NCBI RefSeq assembly: GCF_013314535.1
Contig: NZ_JABUAE010000025.1
Span: 1-64,000 of the forward strand
Reading direction: 5' to 3'
Origin: Bacillus sp. Xin1
GTDB lineage: Bacteria > Bacillota > Bacilli > Bacillales > Bacillaceae_G
DNA length: 64,000 nt
Shown here: piece after piece, positions 17,266 to 25,183 of the stretch
Position numbering within the stretch: the first letter of the stretch is position 1
Layout of the letters: each line of letters opens with the position of its first letter
Program-made: the position numbers and the translations under genes
The notes under the pieces: model-generated
Told to the model about the DNA's origin: nothing
Database searches by the model: none
Seen by the model: only the letters and a program-made list of their open reading frames with translations

Positions 17266-17742
17266 CTAAATAATATTTAAAAAGCTAAATCCATACATCG
17301 CAGCAACTGTAAAAATGATTGTCCATACTGCTAGACTAATAGTCATCCAACTTATGACGTGTGTCCGGTTCGATCCAAATGTTAAGGCTAATACGGCTGC
17401 AATATCAGTTCCTACAAGAATTGGAGCTAACAGAGCCAACCCTGGAATACCATATCGTTCCCATATTCGCCTTGATCGAGTTTCTTTTTTAGAAGGTGTT
17501 GTTATCCCTTTTTTTAATTTTCTGGCTGCTTGCCATTTTGCGTACTGCTTAAAGAAGAAGCCAAGTAATAAAACCAAGATAAGATTCCCTGCAAAAGCTG
17601 TCACTCCTACTGCAAATGGCTGTAATCCCCATGCAATACCGAGTGGTACAACGATTGATACATCCATCCATGGAGCAAAGGCTAGTAAAAATAAGACTAC
17701 ATATTGCCATAATTCACCTGCATTTTGAGCCCATTCTAACAT
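17266..17742 (-). CDS. Small multidrug export-family membrane protein
   Basis: 158 aa with about four membrane helices (VVLFLLAFAPWMDVSIVVPL, VGVTAFAGNLILVLLLGFFF, GLALLAPILVGTDIAAVLAL, ISLAVWTIIFTVAAMYGFSF). A basic cytosolic loop (AARKLKKGITTPSKKETRSR) lies between helices 2 and 3. This is the pattern of the Sm_multidrug_ex family (PF06695), whose transport role is only presumed. AGGGGGA lies before the ATG. Confidence 0.78.
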   Translation of the reverse strand: MLEWAQNAGELWQYVVLFLLAFAPWMDVSIVVPLGIAWGLQPFAVGVTAFAGNLILVLLLGFFFKQYAKWQAARKLKKGITTPSKKETRSRRIWERYGIPGLALLAPILVGTDIAAVLALTFGSNRTHVISWMTISLAVWTIIFTVAAMYGFSFLNII

Positions 17743-17824
17743 ATTGTTCCCCCTGTTTTTGTTCAGATTAAATACGATGGAAAATTAGAATAGTAGTTAA
17801 CCAATAGACAATGTATTGACCTAA

Positions 17825-18202
17825 TCATAGTAAACCTATGCATATTAGCGGAATGAGAATGTTATGAGAAAAGAGGAAGCAAACTCCTGCTGTTATTGGA
17901 AGTGCAAAGCTATAGTAAATATACACATTCCTACAAGCCTTATAGGTCACCCATTGTTGACCTTCATCTATTTCACGAAATTCGGATGGGATAAATCCAA
18001 ATAATTTAATTTTATCATCAGGATTCTTCCGATTATAATGCTTTGTAAGAACGAACCACAAAAAAGTAAACATTACCAAAATCCCAAAACACAATCTAGC
18101 TATAACGACTTGTGTATCCATAAGAGAAAATAGTAAAAATGCAATGATCAATACAAATAAGCTCGTACCTATAAGTGGAGACCTCAAAATATGTTTCATC
18201 AA
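17825..18202 (-). CDS. Membrane protein partnered with an XRE regulator
   Basis: About 125 aa, four hydrophobic segments (LIGTSLFVLIIAFLLFSLMD, ARLCFGILVMFTFLWFVLTK, YIYYSFALPITAGVCFLFS, HNILIPLICIGLL). It follows the XRE gene by 6 bp, so the two are one operon. XRE plus small membrane protein pairs are common in Bacillus; the membrane partner is often of unknown function. The start may be the first or second Met (18202 or 18199). Confidence 0.75.
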   Translation of the reverse strand: MMKHILRSPLIGTSLFVLIIAFLLFSLMDTQVVIARLCFGILVMFTFLWFVLTKHYNRKNPDDKIKLFGFIPSEFREIDEGQQWVTYKACRNVYIYYSFALPITAGVCFLFSHNILIPLICIGLL

Positions 18203-18208
18203 AAATAT

Positions 18209-18415
18209 TCATTCCTTTCCTGTTAAATAAAAAATATCTTCTACAGTAACTTGAAACGCAGTAGCTATTTTTAACGCCATCGTAACAGATGGGGAATAAT
18301 CACCTTTTTCAATTAACCCAATTGTCTGTCTTGTCACTCCAACGGCATCGGCTAAATCTTGCTGAGTCCACCTAAATCGTGCCCGTAATTCTCTAACTCT
18401 GTTTTCAAGCATCAT
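18209..18415 (-). CDS. XRE-family helix-turn-helix regulator
   Basis: About 68 aa. The HTH reads LRARFRWTQQDLADAVGVTR, QTIGLIEKGDYSPSVTMALK, and the C-terminus ATAFQVTVEDIFYLTG is the usual short-Cro-like ending. ATG 18415 follows GGGAAGGGAAATT. An inverted repeat overlaps its promoter, so it is probably autoregulated. Confidence 0.88.
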   Translation of the reverse strand: MMLENRVRELRARFRWTQQDLADAVGVTRQTIGLIEKGDYSPSVTMALKIATAFQVTVEDIFYLTGKE

Positions 18416-18446
18416 AATTTCCCTTCCCTCATTTCCAATTACTAAC

Positions 18447-18495
18447 ATTGTAAATGATTGCTTACAAAATGTAAATAATCATTTGCATTTTGTAA
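18447..18495 (-). promoter_or_regulatory. Promoter and operator of the XRE/membrane operon
   Basis: On the minus strand TTTACA (18470-18475), 17 bp, TACAAT (18447-18452). A perfect 10-bp dyad TTACAAAATG (18462-18471) / CATTTTGTAA (18486-18495) covers the -35, and a second TGTAAATGATT / AATCATTTGCA dyad overlaps it. Confidence 0.7.
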
Positions 18496-18518
18496 TAAAT
18501 AATTGCTTGAGAAACATA

Positions 18519-18553
18519 AAACAACACCATCTATAACTAAAATGGTGTTGTTT
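18519..18553. terminator. Terminator-like hairpin
   Basis: AAACAACACCAT (18519-18530) and ATGGTGTTGTTT (18542-18553). It lies between the divergent XRE promoter and the acetyltransferase gene, so it would act on read-through or as an insulator. Confidence 0.6.
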
Positions 18554-18665
18554 CGTTTATCTAGCTTTTAAAATTGAATAGTTTTATCCATTAAGAAGAT
18601 AGAGGATTAAAAAATACGATGAAGAATTAGAGTAGATAATGCAAAAAATAGAAAGAGGGGAAAAG

Positions 18666-19148
18666 ATGAATTTAAAATTAGTAGATGTAACGGAAGAAAA
18701 TTTCTTTGAAATTATTAATTTAAAATCAGATGAAATCCAAGAAAAACACATTCAAATATATGAAAGATGGGTTGGTTCAAATGCTTTCTTTCTTGCAGCT
18801 TGCCAAACGTTTGGGTTTACTCCGAAAGCTATATATGATAATGACGTTTTAATAGGTTTTGCTTCGTATGGGTCTAGAAATGAAACGAAGCAATATGAGT
18901 TAATTAGTATGATGCTTGGCCATCAATATCAAGGATTAGGATATGGGGTTCCTGCTTTAAAAGCAGTAATAGATAGTATGGTTCAAACGTACAAATGTGA
19001 AGAAATATTCTTATCGGTTATTCACGATAATGAACGCGCGAAGCGGATTTATGAAAAAGTGGGTTTTAGGCCAACAGGAGAGATTGAAGAAGGACACCAT
19101 CCAGAATTTGTTTACTGTTTAAAACTAAAAAACTATGTAAATGTATAA
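18666..19148 (+). CDS. GNAT-family acetyltransferase
   Basis: 160 aa from ATG 18666 (AGAGGGG upstream). SMMLGHQYQGLGYGVPALKA is the acetyl-CoA loop (Q-x-x-G-x-G), followed by EEIFLSVIHDNERAKRIYEK and VGFRPTGEI. This is the spermidine/diamine acetyltransferase-like branch by appearance; the substrate is not determined. A terminator follows. Confidence 0.87.
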   Translation: MNLKLVDVTEENFFEIINLKSDEIQEKHIQIYERWVGSNAFFLAACQTFGFTPKAIYDNDVLIGFASYGSRNETKQYELISMMLGHQYQGLGYGVPALKAVIDSMVQTYKCEEIFLSVIHDNERAKRIYEKVGFRPTGEIEEGHHPEFVYCLKLKNYVNV

Positions 19149-19166
19149 ATTTATATTATTGAATTC

Positions 19167-19199
19167 AAAGCACCGTTCTATAAACTGGACGGTGCTTTT
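19167..19199. terminator. Bidirectional terminator
   Basis: AAAGCACCGT (19167-19176) and ACGGTGCTTT (19189-19198) between the convergent acetyltransferase and MFS genes. Confidence 0.85.
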
Positions 19200-19216
19200 C
19201 ATCGTACTATATATGC

Positions 19217-20401
19217 TTATAATCCTGTATGAATCATTTCATTTTCTTGTTTTTGCTCCATATTCTTTAACATATGAAGCAAAATAAAGCCTGTAACACC
19301 CATTGCACCCAAAATTAACCAAGGTGTATATGTCTCTTGCAGCTTTGATGTAAACCATGTTCCTGTGTAGTTACCAATTGTAAATCCAATAGCGAGTGAA
19401 AGCTGATAAGCTCCAAAATATGTGGCCGTGTAAGAGGCATGACTATAATTTGCAATTGCGATATCAGCATTAGGTAATACTAGTGTTTCTCCAATTGTAA
19501 ATAGAATGACGCAGCTAAACAGCCAATATGGATGTGGAAACAAAGGAATAAGTAAAAAAGAAAGTCCCATAAGTAGCACGCCGTATTTTACAATCGAGAG
19601 TGTACTATATTTGTGAAATATTTTTCGGAATATAATCATAAATAACACACCCGTAATTGCATTCACTGTAACAACAAGTCCACCTAGCTTTGGGCTATGA
19701 CTGATATTGGTCATATGAAGTGGAAGAGCGACAGTAAGTTGAGTAAACATAATGTAAAAGAAAATCATAATACATGAGAATGAGAGAAAACGCTTGTTTG
19801 CAAAAACAACTTTTAATCCAGATAAGAGTTGTACATTTTCAGTAGAAACTTGGAAGTGGGATCTAAGAAGATAAAAAATGATTGCAAAGAATAGCATAAG
19901 AAATCCAGTAAAAATAAAGGGGTACAAAGGATTCCATACGAGGAATAGACTACCCGCAATTGGACCAATAATTGCACCGCTGTTAAAAGCGAGATTTAAG
20001 TATGTAAATAAATCTTTTCGGATGCAAGCAGGTTGCGAACCGAATACAGCACGAGCAGCAGGTTCGTAAAATGCAGTTCCAAACCCAATCAATGAAGCAG
20101 AAATTGAAATCGTATGAAACTCTGAAAATATTCCTAAACAAATAAAGCCAATGCCTCTTAAGAGTAATCCGGATATCATCATAATCATGTATCCAAATTT
20201 ATCAGCAATAATGCCAGAAAATAAAGGGATAATTCGTGAAGTAATTATCATAATTGTTAAGATAGTTCCAACTTGCAAAGTAGAGAAGTGTAGAAAACTC
20301 GATAAATAGATGGCAAGAAAAGCGTACACAGCAAAGTAACCAAATGCCATGAAAAATGATGAAAAAAGTATAACGCGTATCGGTGTTGAAAAGTTTTTCA
20401 T
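19217..20401 (-). CDS. MFS transporter
   Basis: 394 aa, about 12 membrane helices. GIIADKFGYMIMMISGLLLR is the loop 2-3 motif A variant (GxxaDrfG). The N-terminus FSTPIRVILFSSFFMAFGYF opens helix 1. It resembles drug-efflux type DHA1 carriers. GGAGA lies before the ATG. No regulator is adjacent. Confidence 0.88.
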   Translation of the reverse strand: MKNFSTPIRVILFSSFFMAFGYFAVYAFLAIYLSSFLHFSTLQVGTILTIMIITSRIIPLFSGIIADKFGYMIMMISGLLLRGIGFICLGIFSEFHTISISASLIGFGTAFYEPAARAVFGSQPACIRKDLFTYLNLAFNSGAIIGPIAGSLFLVWNPLYPFIFTGFLMLFFAIIFYLLRSHFQVSTENVQLLSGLKVVFANKRFLSFSCIMIFFYIMFTQLTVALPLHMTNISHSPKLGGLVVTVNAITGVLFMIIFRKIFHKYSTLSIVKYGVLLMGLSFLLIPLFPHPYWLFSCVILFTIGETLVLPNADIAIANYSHASYTATYFGAYQLSLAIGFTIGNYTGTWFTSKLQETYTPWLILGAMGVTGFILLHMLKNMEQKQENEMIHTGL

Positions 20402-20508
20402 AGAGTCTCCTTTCTATAATGTAACCGGTAAAAGTTTTTAATGGTTAACTCTTTTATATTATAATTATACATAAAGTCAGAAAAAAGTAAATTTTAGAAA
20501 GATGGTGA

Positions 20509-21063
20509 ATGGATTTGAGTCAGAGTCAAGAGACACCGGGACAATTAGAAATCGTAAGAGAGTTTTTAAATACATGGAGAATTCCAAATGACACAAGAAA
20601 GCAGGTAGATGAGCTTAATACAATAGATGATGTACTTCGATTTATGAGAAACCATTTTAGTGAGGAATTTTCTTTTGGCACGTTGGATGAGCTGAAGCAA
20701 TTTAGAGATGACGTTCGTTTCGCGATTGAGGAGAAAGGGACATTACAAAAATGGTTTGAAAAATATCCATTTGGCGTATGTGTGACGAAAAATATGAAAT
20801 TTATTACATATGAACCAATTGGGGGACGGAATTTCTATACGATGATGTTACAAATTATTTTGACTGCGATTGAACAAAAGAGGTGGAATCGGTTGAAAGC
20901 ATGTCCAGATTGTCGCTGGGTCTTTTATGATCATTCTCGTAACGGAAGTAAGCGCTGGTGTGGGATGTATGCAGGGAGTAAAGAGGGAAGAGCTTGTGGT
21001 ACGATTGCGAAAGTGAAAAATTATCGGGAGAAGAGAAAAGGGAAATCTAGTTATAATGTTTAA
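20509..21063 (+). CDS. CGNR zinc-finger (ABATE-type) protein
   Basis: 184 aa. The C-terminal domain CPDCRWVFYDHSRNGSKRWC...GRACGTIAKVKNYREKRK is the zf-CGNR finger (C-x2-C...C...C). The N-terminal ~130 aa (LEIVREFLNTWRIPNDTRKQ) correspond to the ABATE/DUF1470 stress-related domain. Probably a DNA-binding regulator. Starts at ATG 20509 with a weak GATGGTGA site. Followed by the split methyltransferase gene. Confidence 0.82.
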   Translation: MDLSQSQETPGQLEIVREFLNTWRIPNDTRKQVDELNTIDDVLRFMRNHFSEEFSFGTLDELKQFRDDVRFAIEEKGTLQKWFEKYPFGVCVTKNMKFITYEPIGGRNFYTMMLQIILTAIEQKRWNRLKACPDCRWVFYDHSRNGSKRWCGMYAGSKEGRACGTIAKVKNYREKRKGKSSYNV

Positions 21064-21156
21064 ATATATAGATAGTATGTATCTAATGAGATTTCATGTG
21101 TAGAAATGATTGTGTTTATCTGATGGCACCGTGGCTGTAAAGGAGGGGAATTAGAA

Positions 21157-21517
21157 ATGGAACAAACAAAAATGTTAGAAATAAATAAAAAGTGCTGGGA
21201 TATAGTGGCACCTTACTTTTTTTAGAGAGATTCTTTACCGAAGTACGGGCCGTATACTGCTTCTGAAGATGAAATTCAATTGTTTGATACGATTAAGAAT
21301 AAAAAGGTTCTTGGTATAGGTTGCGGTAGTGGACATTCTTTAGCGTATATGGCGAAGCATGGAGTGAAAGAGTTGTGGGGTGTTGATCTTTCTACTACAC
21401 AAATTATTGCGGCGAAGTAGACATTGAAAGGCTGGAATCCATACTTGATATGTGCAGCGATAGAGGATGAAATAGATATTCCAAAAGAACATTTTGATAT
21501 TGTATATTCTATTTATA
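21157..21517 (+). pseudogene. SAM-dependent methyltransferase, N-terminal half
   Basis: From ATG 21157 (AGGAGGGG upstream) the frame reads MEQTKMLEINKKCWDIVAPY, then TAG, then RDSLPKYGPY and KKVLGIGCGSGHSLAYMAKH (SAM-binding motif I), a second TAG after IIAAK, and PKEHFDIVYSIY. A 2.74-kb insert interrupts it at 21518. Joining 21517 to 24261 restores the same frame (YSIY-TLGGTSDLPKTL). Two TAG codons here and further lesions downstream show that it is long dead. Confidence 0.88.
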
Positions 21518-21601
21518 GGGGGCACCATACATGCCCATCAAGCTAAGAAAACAAGTTACCCCCAAAACGAAAAAATGAGCTAAATTTTATTTTTGAAGAC
21601 T

Positions 21602-21802
21602 TCAAAGTATTAGCTTGGTACAAATTGGTGAGATTTCAATAAGGGATGTGCTCATTTTCTTACTACTGATAATGAAATTTATGTAAATTACCAAAGAAAC
21701 ACCTTTATTTAATGAGAGGTTTAATGTTTTTTGAAAGTTCACTTCAAGGCTTGAACCTCTATTAATTATACGTTTCCATAGTAATTCAGTTTGATTTATC
21801 AT
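21602..21802 (-). CDS. Doubtful small ORF downstream of the cassette acetyltransferase
   Basis: 66 aa with a hydrophobic middle (GVSLVIYINFIISSKKM). An AGAAAAG site precedes the ATG, which is mediocre. It lies on the same strand, about 100 bp after the acetyltransferase stop. It may be a small cassette gene or chance. Confidence 0.25.
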   Translation of the reverse strand: MINQTELLWKRIINRGSSLEVNFQKTLNLSLNKGVSLVIYINFIISSKKMSTSLIEISPICTKLIL

Positions 21803-21898
21803 ATCTTTTCTTCTCTAATTATATACTCAAAAAATCCAATTTAACACACACACAATTACTATTAATCTAAGGTTTTGAATTGTCCCCTTAATGAAAAC

Positions 21899-22336
21899 TT
21901 AATTAATTGGTATATACTTCTTGAATCCCTTACTTATAGTGCCATTATAACCATTTTTAGAAAAGAATTTATGTGCTTCTATTCTATTTATACTACTTAA
22001 TAGGATAATTCTTGTGGATCCCCTTGCAATTGATAGCCGTTCTACATGTTTTAATAACTTTTCACCTATCCCATTACCTCGAAAATCTTCATTTACAATT
22101 ACATACTCTAGGACGGTATATGGTCTAAATTGATATCCAGGATCAAGACAAAAAGTCATAAATATACTTCCTTTAACTTTACAATCTTCCTCATACACAA
22201 ATAAAAAATTATTAGAATCATTCCTTATCTGCTCAATTCTTTCTGGTAAAACCTTAATGTTTTTACTATGTGGTGCTAATTTTTTATATAGATTTTCAAT
22301 TACATGACTGTCCTTTGGGTCAGCTTCACGAATCAT
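21899..22336 (-). CDS. GNAT-family acetyltransferase (cassette cargo)
   Basis: 145 aa. VLEYVIVNEDFRGNGIGEKL is a textbook acetyl-CoA binding segment (R-G-N-G-I-G), followed by LLKHVERLSIARGSTRIILL and HKFFSKNGY. AGAGGGGG precedes the ATG. It lies between the left cassette end and the internal end-like repeat at 22481, so these may once have formed a separate ~1-kb unit. Cargo acetyltransferases often give resistance, but no substrate can be read. Confidence 0.88.
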   Translation of the reverse strand: MIREADPKDSHVIENLYKKLAPHSKNIKVLPERIEQIRNDSNNFLFVYEEDCKVKGSIFMTFCLDPGYQFRPYTVLEYVIVNEDFRGNGIGEKLLKHVERLSIARGSTRIILLSSINRIEAHKFFSKNGYNGTISKGFKKYIPIN

Positions 22337-22480
22337 ATAATTCCCCCTCTATTAATATTGATATATCCATGGTTCGGTCTATTCTAATACCGCACCTTTT
22401 GACTCTATTGTATCCTAAAGCAATGCTTTTTGAGTACAATTCAGATAATAAGATGGTAAAAAAAGAGAATAGAAGGGATG

Positions 22481-22548
22481 GCGTTTTTTGTTTTGGGGTA
22501 TTTGCTTTTCTTAACTTGATGGCAATGGGGTGATTCCCATACATGCTT
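22481..22548 (+). repeat. Internal IS231/MIC-like end
   Basis: GCGTTTTTTGTTTTGGGGTA, then TTTGCTTTTCTTAACTTGAT, GGCAATGGGGTGATTCCCAT. Same family and same orientation as the right end at 24198-24255 but diverged at the outer part. Suggests stacking of two units or a second, older right end. Confidence 0.6.
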
Positions 22549-23058
22549 TTATTAAGAACTCTTATTTATACTAAGGATTGGAATCTTATTGGTGCCTTAA
22601 AATATAAAAAGAGGAAAATACTGTAAAAAACTACTGTATGTTTAAATCATTTATGTTACATTTGTATTATGATGAGGTTACAAAATGTAACTTTTGTTGC
22701 GTTTTGTTTTCTGTTGTTTTTGATGTGTTACGAATCATGGTCCGTATTTCCAATCAACTAAGAATATTTAAAATTAAAGAAATAGCAAACTATAAACTGA
22801 AAATGATTTTTGTATGTGTATAAGAGTGTGTGTAGTAAAGAGTCTGAGTTAGAGCTTTAGCGCATTATTAAAATTTCTTTCTGTCTTGAAAGAAGAAGAA
22901 TACTAACTATTTAGGGGTTTTTAAGTAATGATAGTGAATGAAATGTACTTCCTTTCCCGCACACAATTTAGTACATATTTTACTTTCAGTCTAATTACTA
23001 CACAGACTTTTATACATATGAAGTTATTGTTTTAGGAATATATAGGAGGAGAGAGAAA
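22549..23058. other. Cassette interior without a convincing gene
   Basis: AT-rich sequence between the internal end and the lipoprotein gene. Possible short ORFs here lack ribosome binding sites and family features. GGAGGAGAG at about 23045 belongs to the lipoprotein gene. No terminator or dyad stands out. Confidence 0.5.
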
Positions 23059-23937
23059 ATGAGAAAGTTATTAACACTAATTGGACTTACATTTTTAATG
23101 CTAGCTGGATGTAGTAATGGAGATTTTGAAAAAGCAATGGAAGAGGGGAAGACAGCGCTAACTAATAAAGAATATAAAACAGCCTTAGCATCATTTGAAC
23201 GAGCACTAGATGAGAAAAAAGATGATTCAGATGCAAAAGTGTTTGTAGAACAATCGAAAGCAATGATTGAAGCAGTGAAACTAAAAGAAGAAACAAAGGT
23301 AGAAGAATCAATCAAGTCATTTGAAAAAGTAGAGAACATGAAGAATGGAAGTAATACGCTTATAAAACAAGCAAAAGAAGAACGAACAGCATTACTAGCC
23401 ATCTTAGAACAAAAAAAGAAGTATAGTGAGCAACTGGTGAAAAGTGAAGAGTTAATAAGTAAGAAAAATTATTCCGAAGCGAAAGAGATATTAAATAAGC
23501 TAGTTTCAGAAACAAAAGATAACAAGAACCTTGAAGAATATAATAAAAAAGCCTCAGGATTAATCACTAAAATTGGTGAAGAAGAAAAAAATACAAAGAG
23601 TGAAACAGTAGCAGCAGTGAAGGAACAAAAAACAGATGCAGTAACGAGTCAAAAGGTGGAGACAGAGAAGAATCAAAAGGTAGAGGCAGAGAAGAATCAA
23701 AAGGTGGAGACAGGAAAGAATCATGATGAATTTACTTTTGAGAAAGCTATAGGATATATCAAAAAAGAATATAATGAAGAATACACTTACACTCTTGAGG
23801 ATACTCAAGTAGAAAATGGAAAGAAATGTTATAAAATTAGAGTGCGTACGACATATAAAATAGAAGGCGCAGCTGGGTCAGGATTTACTGGAGTATTCAA
23901 GGTATTTGAAGATGGCACAATTGTTGAAATGCACTAA
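23059..23937 (+). CDS. TPR-like lipoprotein (cassette cargo)
   Basis: 292 aa. The signal peptide MRKLLTLIGLTFLMLAGCSN ends in the lipobox LAGC. Residues 25-160 are helical and repeat-like (KEYKTALASFERALDEKKDD; KNYSEAKEILNKLVSETKDN), similar to tetratricopeptides. Around residues 200-225 three QKVE(T/A)(E/G)KN units form a charged linker. The last ~65 aa form a small beta-rich domain (EEYTYTLEDTQVENGKKCYK, GFTGVFKVFEDGTIVEMH). Binding sites and promoter are inside the cassette. An extracytoplasmic lipoprotein as cassette cargo is unusual; role unknown. Confidence 0.85.
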   Translation: MRKLLTLIGLTFLMLAGCSNGDFEKAMEEGKTALTNKEYKTALASFERALDEKKDDSDAKVFVEQSKAMIEAVKLKEETKVEESIKSFEKVENMKNGSNTLIKQAKEERTALLAILEQKKKYSEQLVKSEELISKKNYSEAKEILNKLVSETKDNKNLEEYNKKASGLITKIGEEEKNTKSETVAAVKEQKTDAVTSQKVETEKNQKVEAEKNQKVETGKNHDEFTFEKAIGYIKKEYNEEYTYTLEDTQVENGKKCYKIRVRTTYKIEGAAGSGFTGVFKVFEDGTIVEMH

Positions 23938-24117
23938 ATCGATGAAAAGGATACGATGAATCTTTATATTTCTAGTAAGAATTATGGATATTTTAGGAGT
24001 GAAAACTGCCATTTAAGTATGTGCGGTGAACCGTATCATGAGTAAATGAAGTTTAATAATAAATACCTGATCCCTATTGCAGCGAAGCAGTACGATGTAA
24101 AGGGGAATATGGAACAG

Positions 24118-24153
24118 AAAAGTAACCCTACAAAAATGTAAGGTTACTTTTTT
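24118..24153 (+). terminator. Rho-independent terminator
   Basis: AAAAGTAACCCTACA (24118-24132) and TGTAAGGTTACTTTT (24137-24151) with one mismatch and a T run. It lies inside the cassette, before its right end. Confidence 0.85.
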
Positions 24154-24260
24154 GGATCTACTATTAATCTGTAACTTCAATAGTTATAAATTTCAAATTT
24201 TTTCGTTTGGGGATAATTTTGAATCCTTAAGTTGATGGGCATGTATGGTGACCCCTTATA

Positions 24261-24641
24261 CACTAGGGGGGACATCTGATTTACCAAAAACATTGCAGCT
24301 TGTTTATTCATATTTAAAAAAGGGTGGAAGTTTTGTTTTTAGCTGGGAGCATCCGATTTATTCAAACCTGTAGTATGGAACGCCAGAAATGGTTTTGGAA
24401 TCTTCATATCATGAAGAGGCAAACATTTAAAGGGGAAGCTGCACAAGCAGTATTATATAAAAGAAAATTGAGTACATACATAAATGAACTTATTAAGGCA
24501 GGGTTTACAATTGAAAGAATAGTAGAGGATAAACCTTCTAGTGATTTTGATGAACAAGCAGCTGCACCTTCTAAAAAATATTATTCTTTGCATAAGGCGA
24601 GAATGTTACCGACAACGTTAATAGTTAAGGTTCGAAAATAG
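24261..24641 (+). pseudogene. SAM-dependent methyltransferase, C-terminal half
   Basis: Continues the gene broken at 21517. TLGGTSDLPKTLQLVYSYLK and GGSFVFSWEHPIYSNL are the usual motifs after the SAM fold, then TAG, then YGTPEMVLESSYHEEANI. A small deletion at about 24415-24430 changes frame to EAAQAVLYKRKLSTYINELI and KKYYSLHKARMLPTTLIVKV. A stop, a frameshift and the cassette make it non-functional. Confidence 0.85.
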
Positions 24642-24671
24642 GTTATTGTATAAAAGGAAAGATACAATATG

Positions 24672-24704
24672 AAAAAAGCTTTGCAACAATAGCAAAGCTT
24701 TTTT
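24672..24704. terminator. Bidirectional terminator
   Basis: AAAAAAGCTTTGC (24672-24684) and GCAAAGCTTTTTT (24692-24704). It ends the methyltransferase remnant and the convergent 47-aa gene. Confidence 0.9.
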
Positions 24705-24758
24705 CAAGTTTCGTCATACTGCACATATAAATGATCTTACATGCGCAAGAAATTCACT

Positions 24759-24902
24759 TCATCTTTTTGGCTGAAAAATATGTTGAAAAAAGTATTTGTG
24801 ATGTAAACTATCTACAATTTTGTTAGCTTGATACGTACGTTGTTGTTCCAACCTAAGACGTTGCTCCATCATTTTCATTTCATGATCTGATAAACGTAAC
24901 AT
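24759..24902 (-). CDS. 47-aa protein under a c-di-AMP riboswitch
   Basis: The ATG at 24902 follows AAGGAGA by eight bases. The product is mostly one amphipathic, charged helix (LSDHEMKMMEQRLRLEQQRT, YQANKIVDSL) with a short aromatic/basic tail ending FQPKR. No signal or membrane segment. It is the only ORF between a ydaO/yuaA-type riboswitch with its own promoter (24998-25182) and a terminator (24672-24704), so the riboswitch appears to serve this small gene. Function unknown. Confidence 0.7.
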   Translation of the reverse strand: MLRLSDHEMKMMEQRLRLEQQRTYQANKIVDSLHHKYFFQHIFQPKR

Positions 24903-24997
24903 TGTACGAGTCTCCTTTTCTATAAATATAGGTTTCTAATGATAACGATTCCACATGCTTTATAGTTAAGGAGGGATACTGTGTATCATAGGTAAAA

Positions 24998-25145
24998 AGC
25001 ACCTTCCCTCTCCCATTACGCTTACGAGGTTAGCTGTCGGACTCGGGAAGTGAGAGTTCCCTACTTAAAAAAGATTCGCCCCAAGTAGCATAAACTACAT
25101 GAATGGTTCCCCCGTTCCAAAATTTGGATTCAGCAAAAGGTTTTA
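24998..25145 (-). promoter_or_regulatory. ydaO/yuaA c-di-AMP riboswitch
   Basis: Read on the minus strand: GGGGGAACC, a variable hairpin (GTAG...CTAC), TTGGGGCGAATC, AGTAGGGAACTCTCACTTCC, then CCGAGTCCGACAGCTAACCT and CGTAAGCGTAATGGGAGAGG. These blocks match, from memory, the ydaO-yuaA consensus (CCGACAGCTAACCTCGTAAGCGT is its hallmark). Ligand: cyclic di-AMP, which usually switches such RNAs off and controls osmolyte, potassium or cell-wall genes. I cannot assign the expression platform with certainty. Confidence 0.88.
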
Positions 25146-25153
25146 TAAAAAAT

Positions 25154-25182
25154 AAGATAACATAACTCGCAAAATAAGTCAA
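25154..25182 (-). promoter_or_regulatory. SigA promoter of the riboswitch transcript
   Basis: On the minus strand TTGACT (25177-25182), 17-bp spacer, TATCTT (25154-25159). It lies immediately before the aptamer and just downstream of the acetyltransferase gene, so the riboswitch unit is independently transcribed. Confidence 0.65.
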
Positions 25183-25183
25183 A

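Larger units (their letters stand above)
21518..24255. mobile_element. MIC231-like insertion cassette without transposase
   Basis: A 2738-bp insert splits a methyltransferase gene. The ends (21518-21575 and 24198-24255) are inverted copies: GGGG-(G/T)-CACCATACATGCCCATCA, then TAAG, then CCCC and AAAACGAAAAAA. TTATA occurs at both junctions (21513-21517 and 24256-24260) as a candidate 5-bp target duplication. Removing the insert plus one TTATA restores the reading frame. Cargo: an acetyltransferase, a lipoprotein and a doubtful small ORF; no transposase. The inner end sequence resembles IS231 ends as I remember them, and mobile insertion cassettes of this type are known in the B. cereus group. 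An internal third end lies at 22481-22548. Confidence 0.78.

Noticed and set aside
22638-22823. 61-aa ORF inside the cassette
   Set aside because: No ribosome binding site, AT-driven composition, no recognisable feature.
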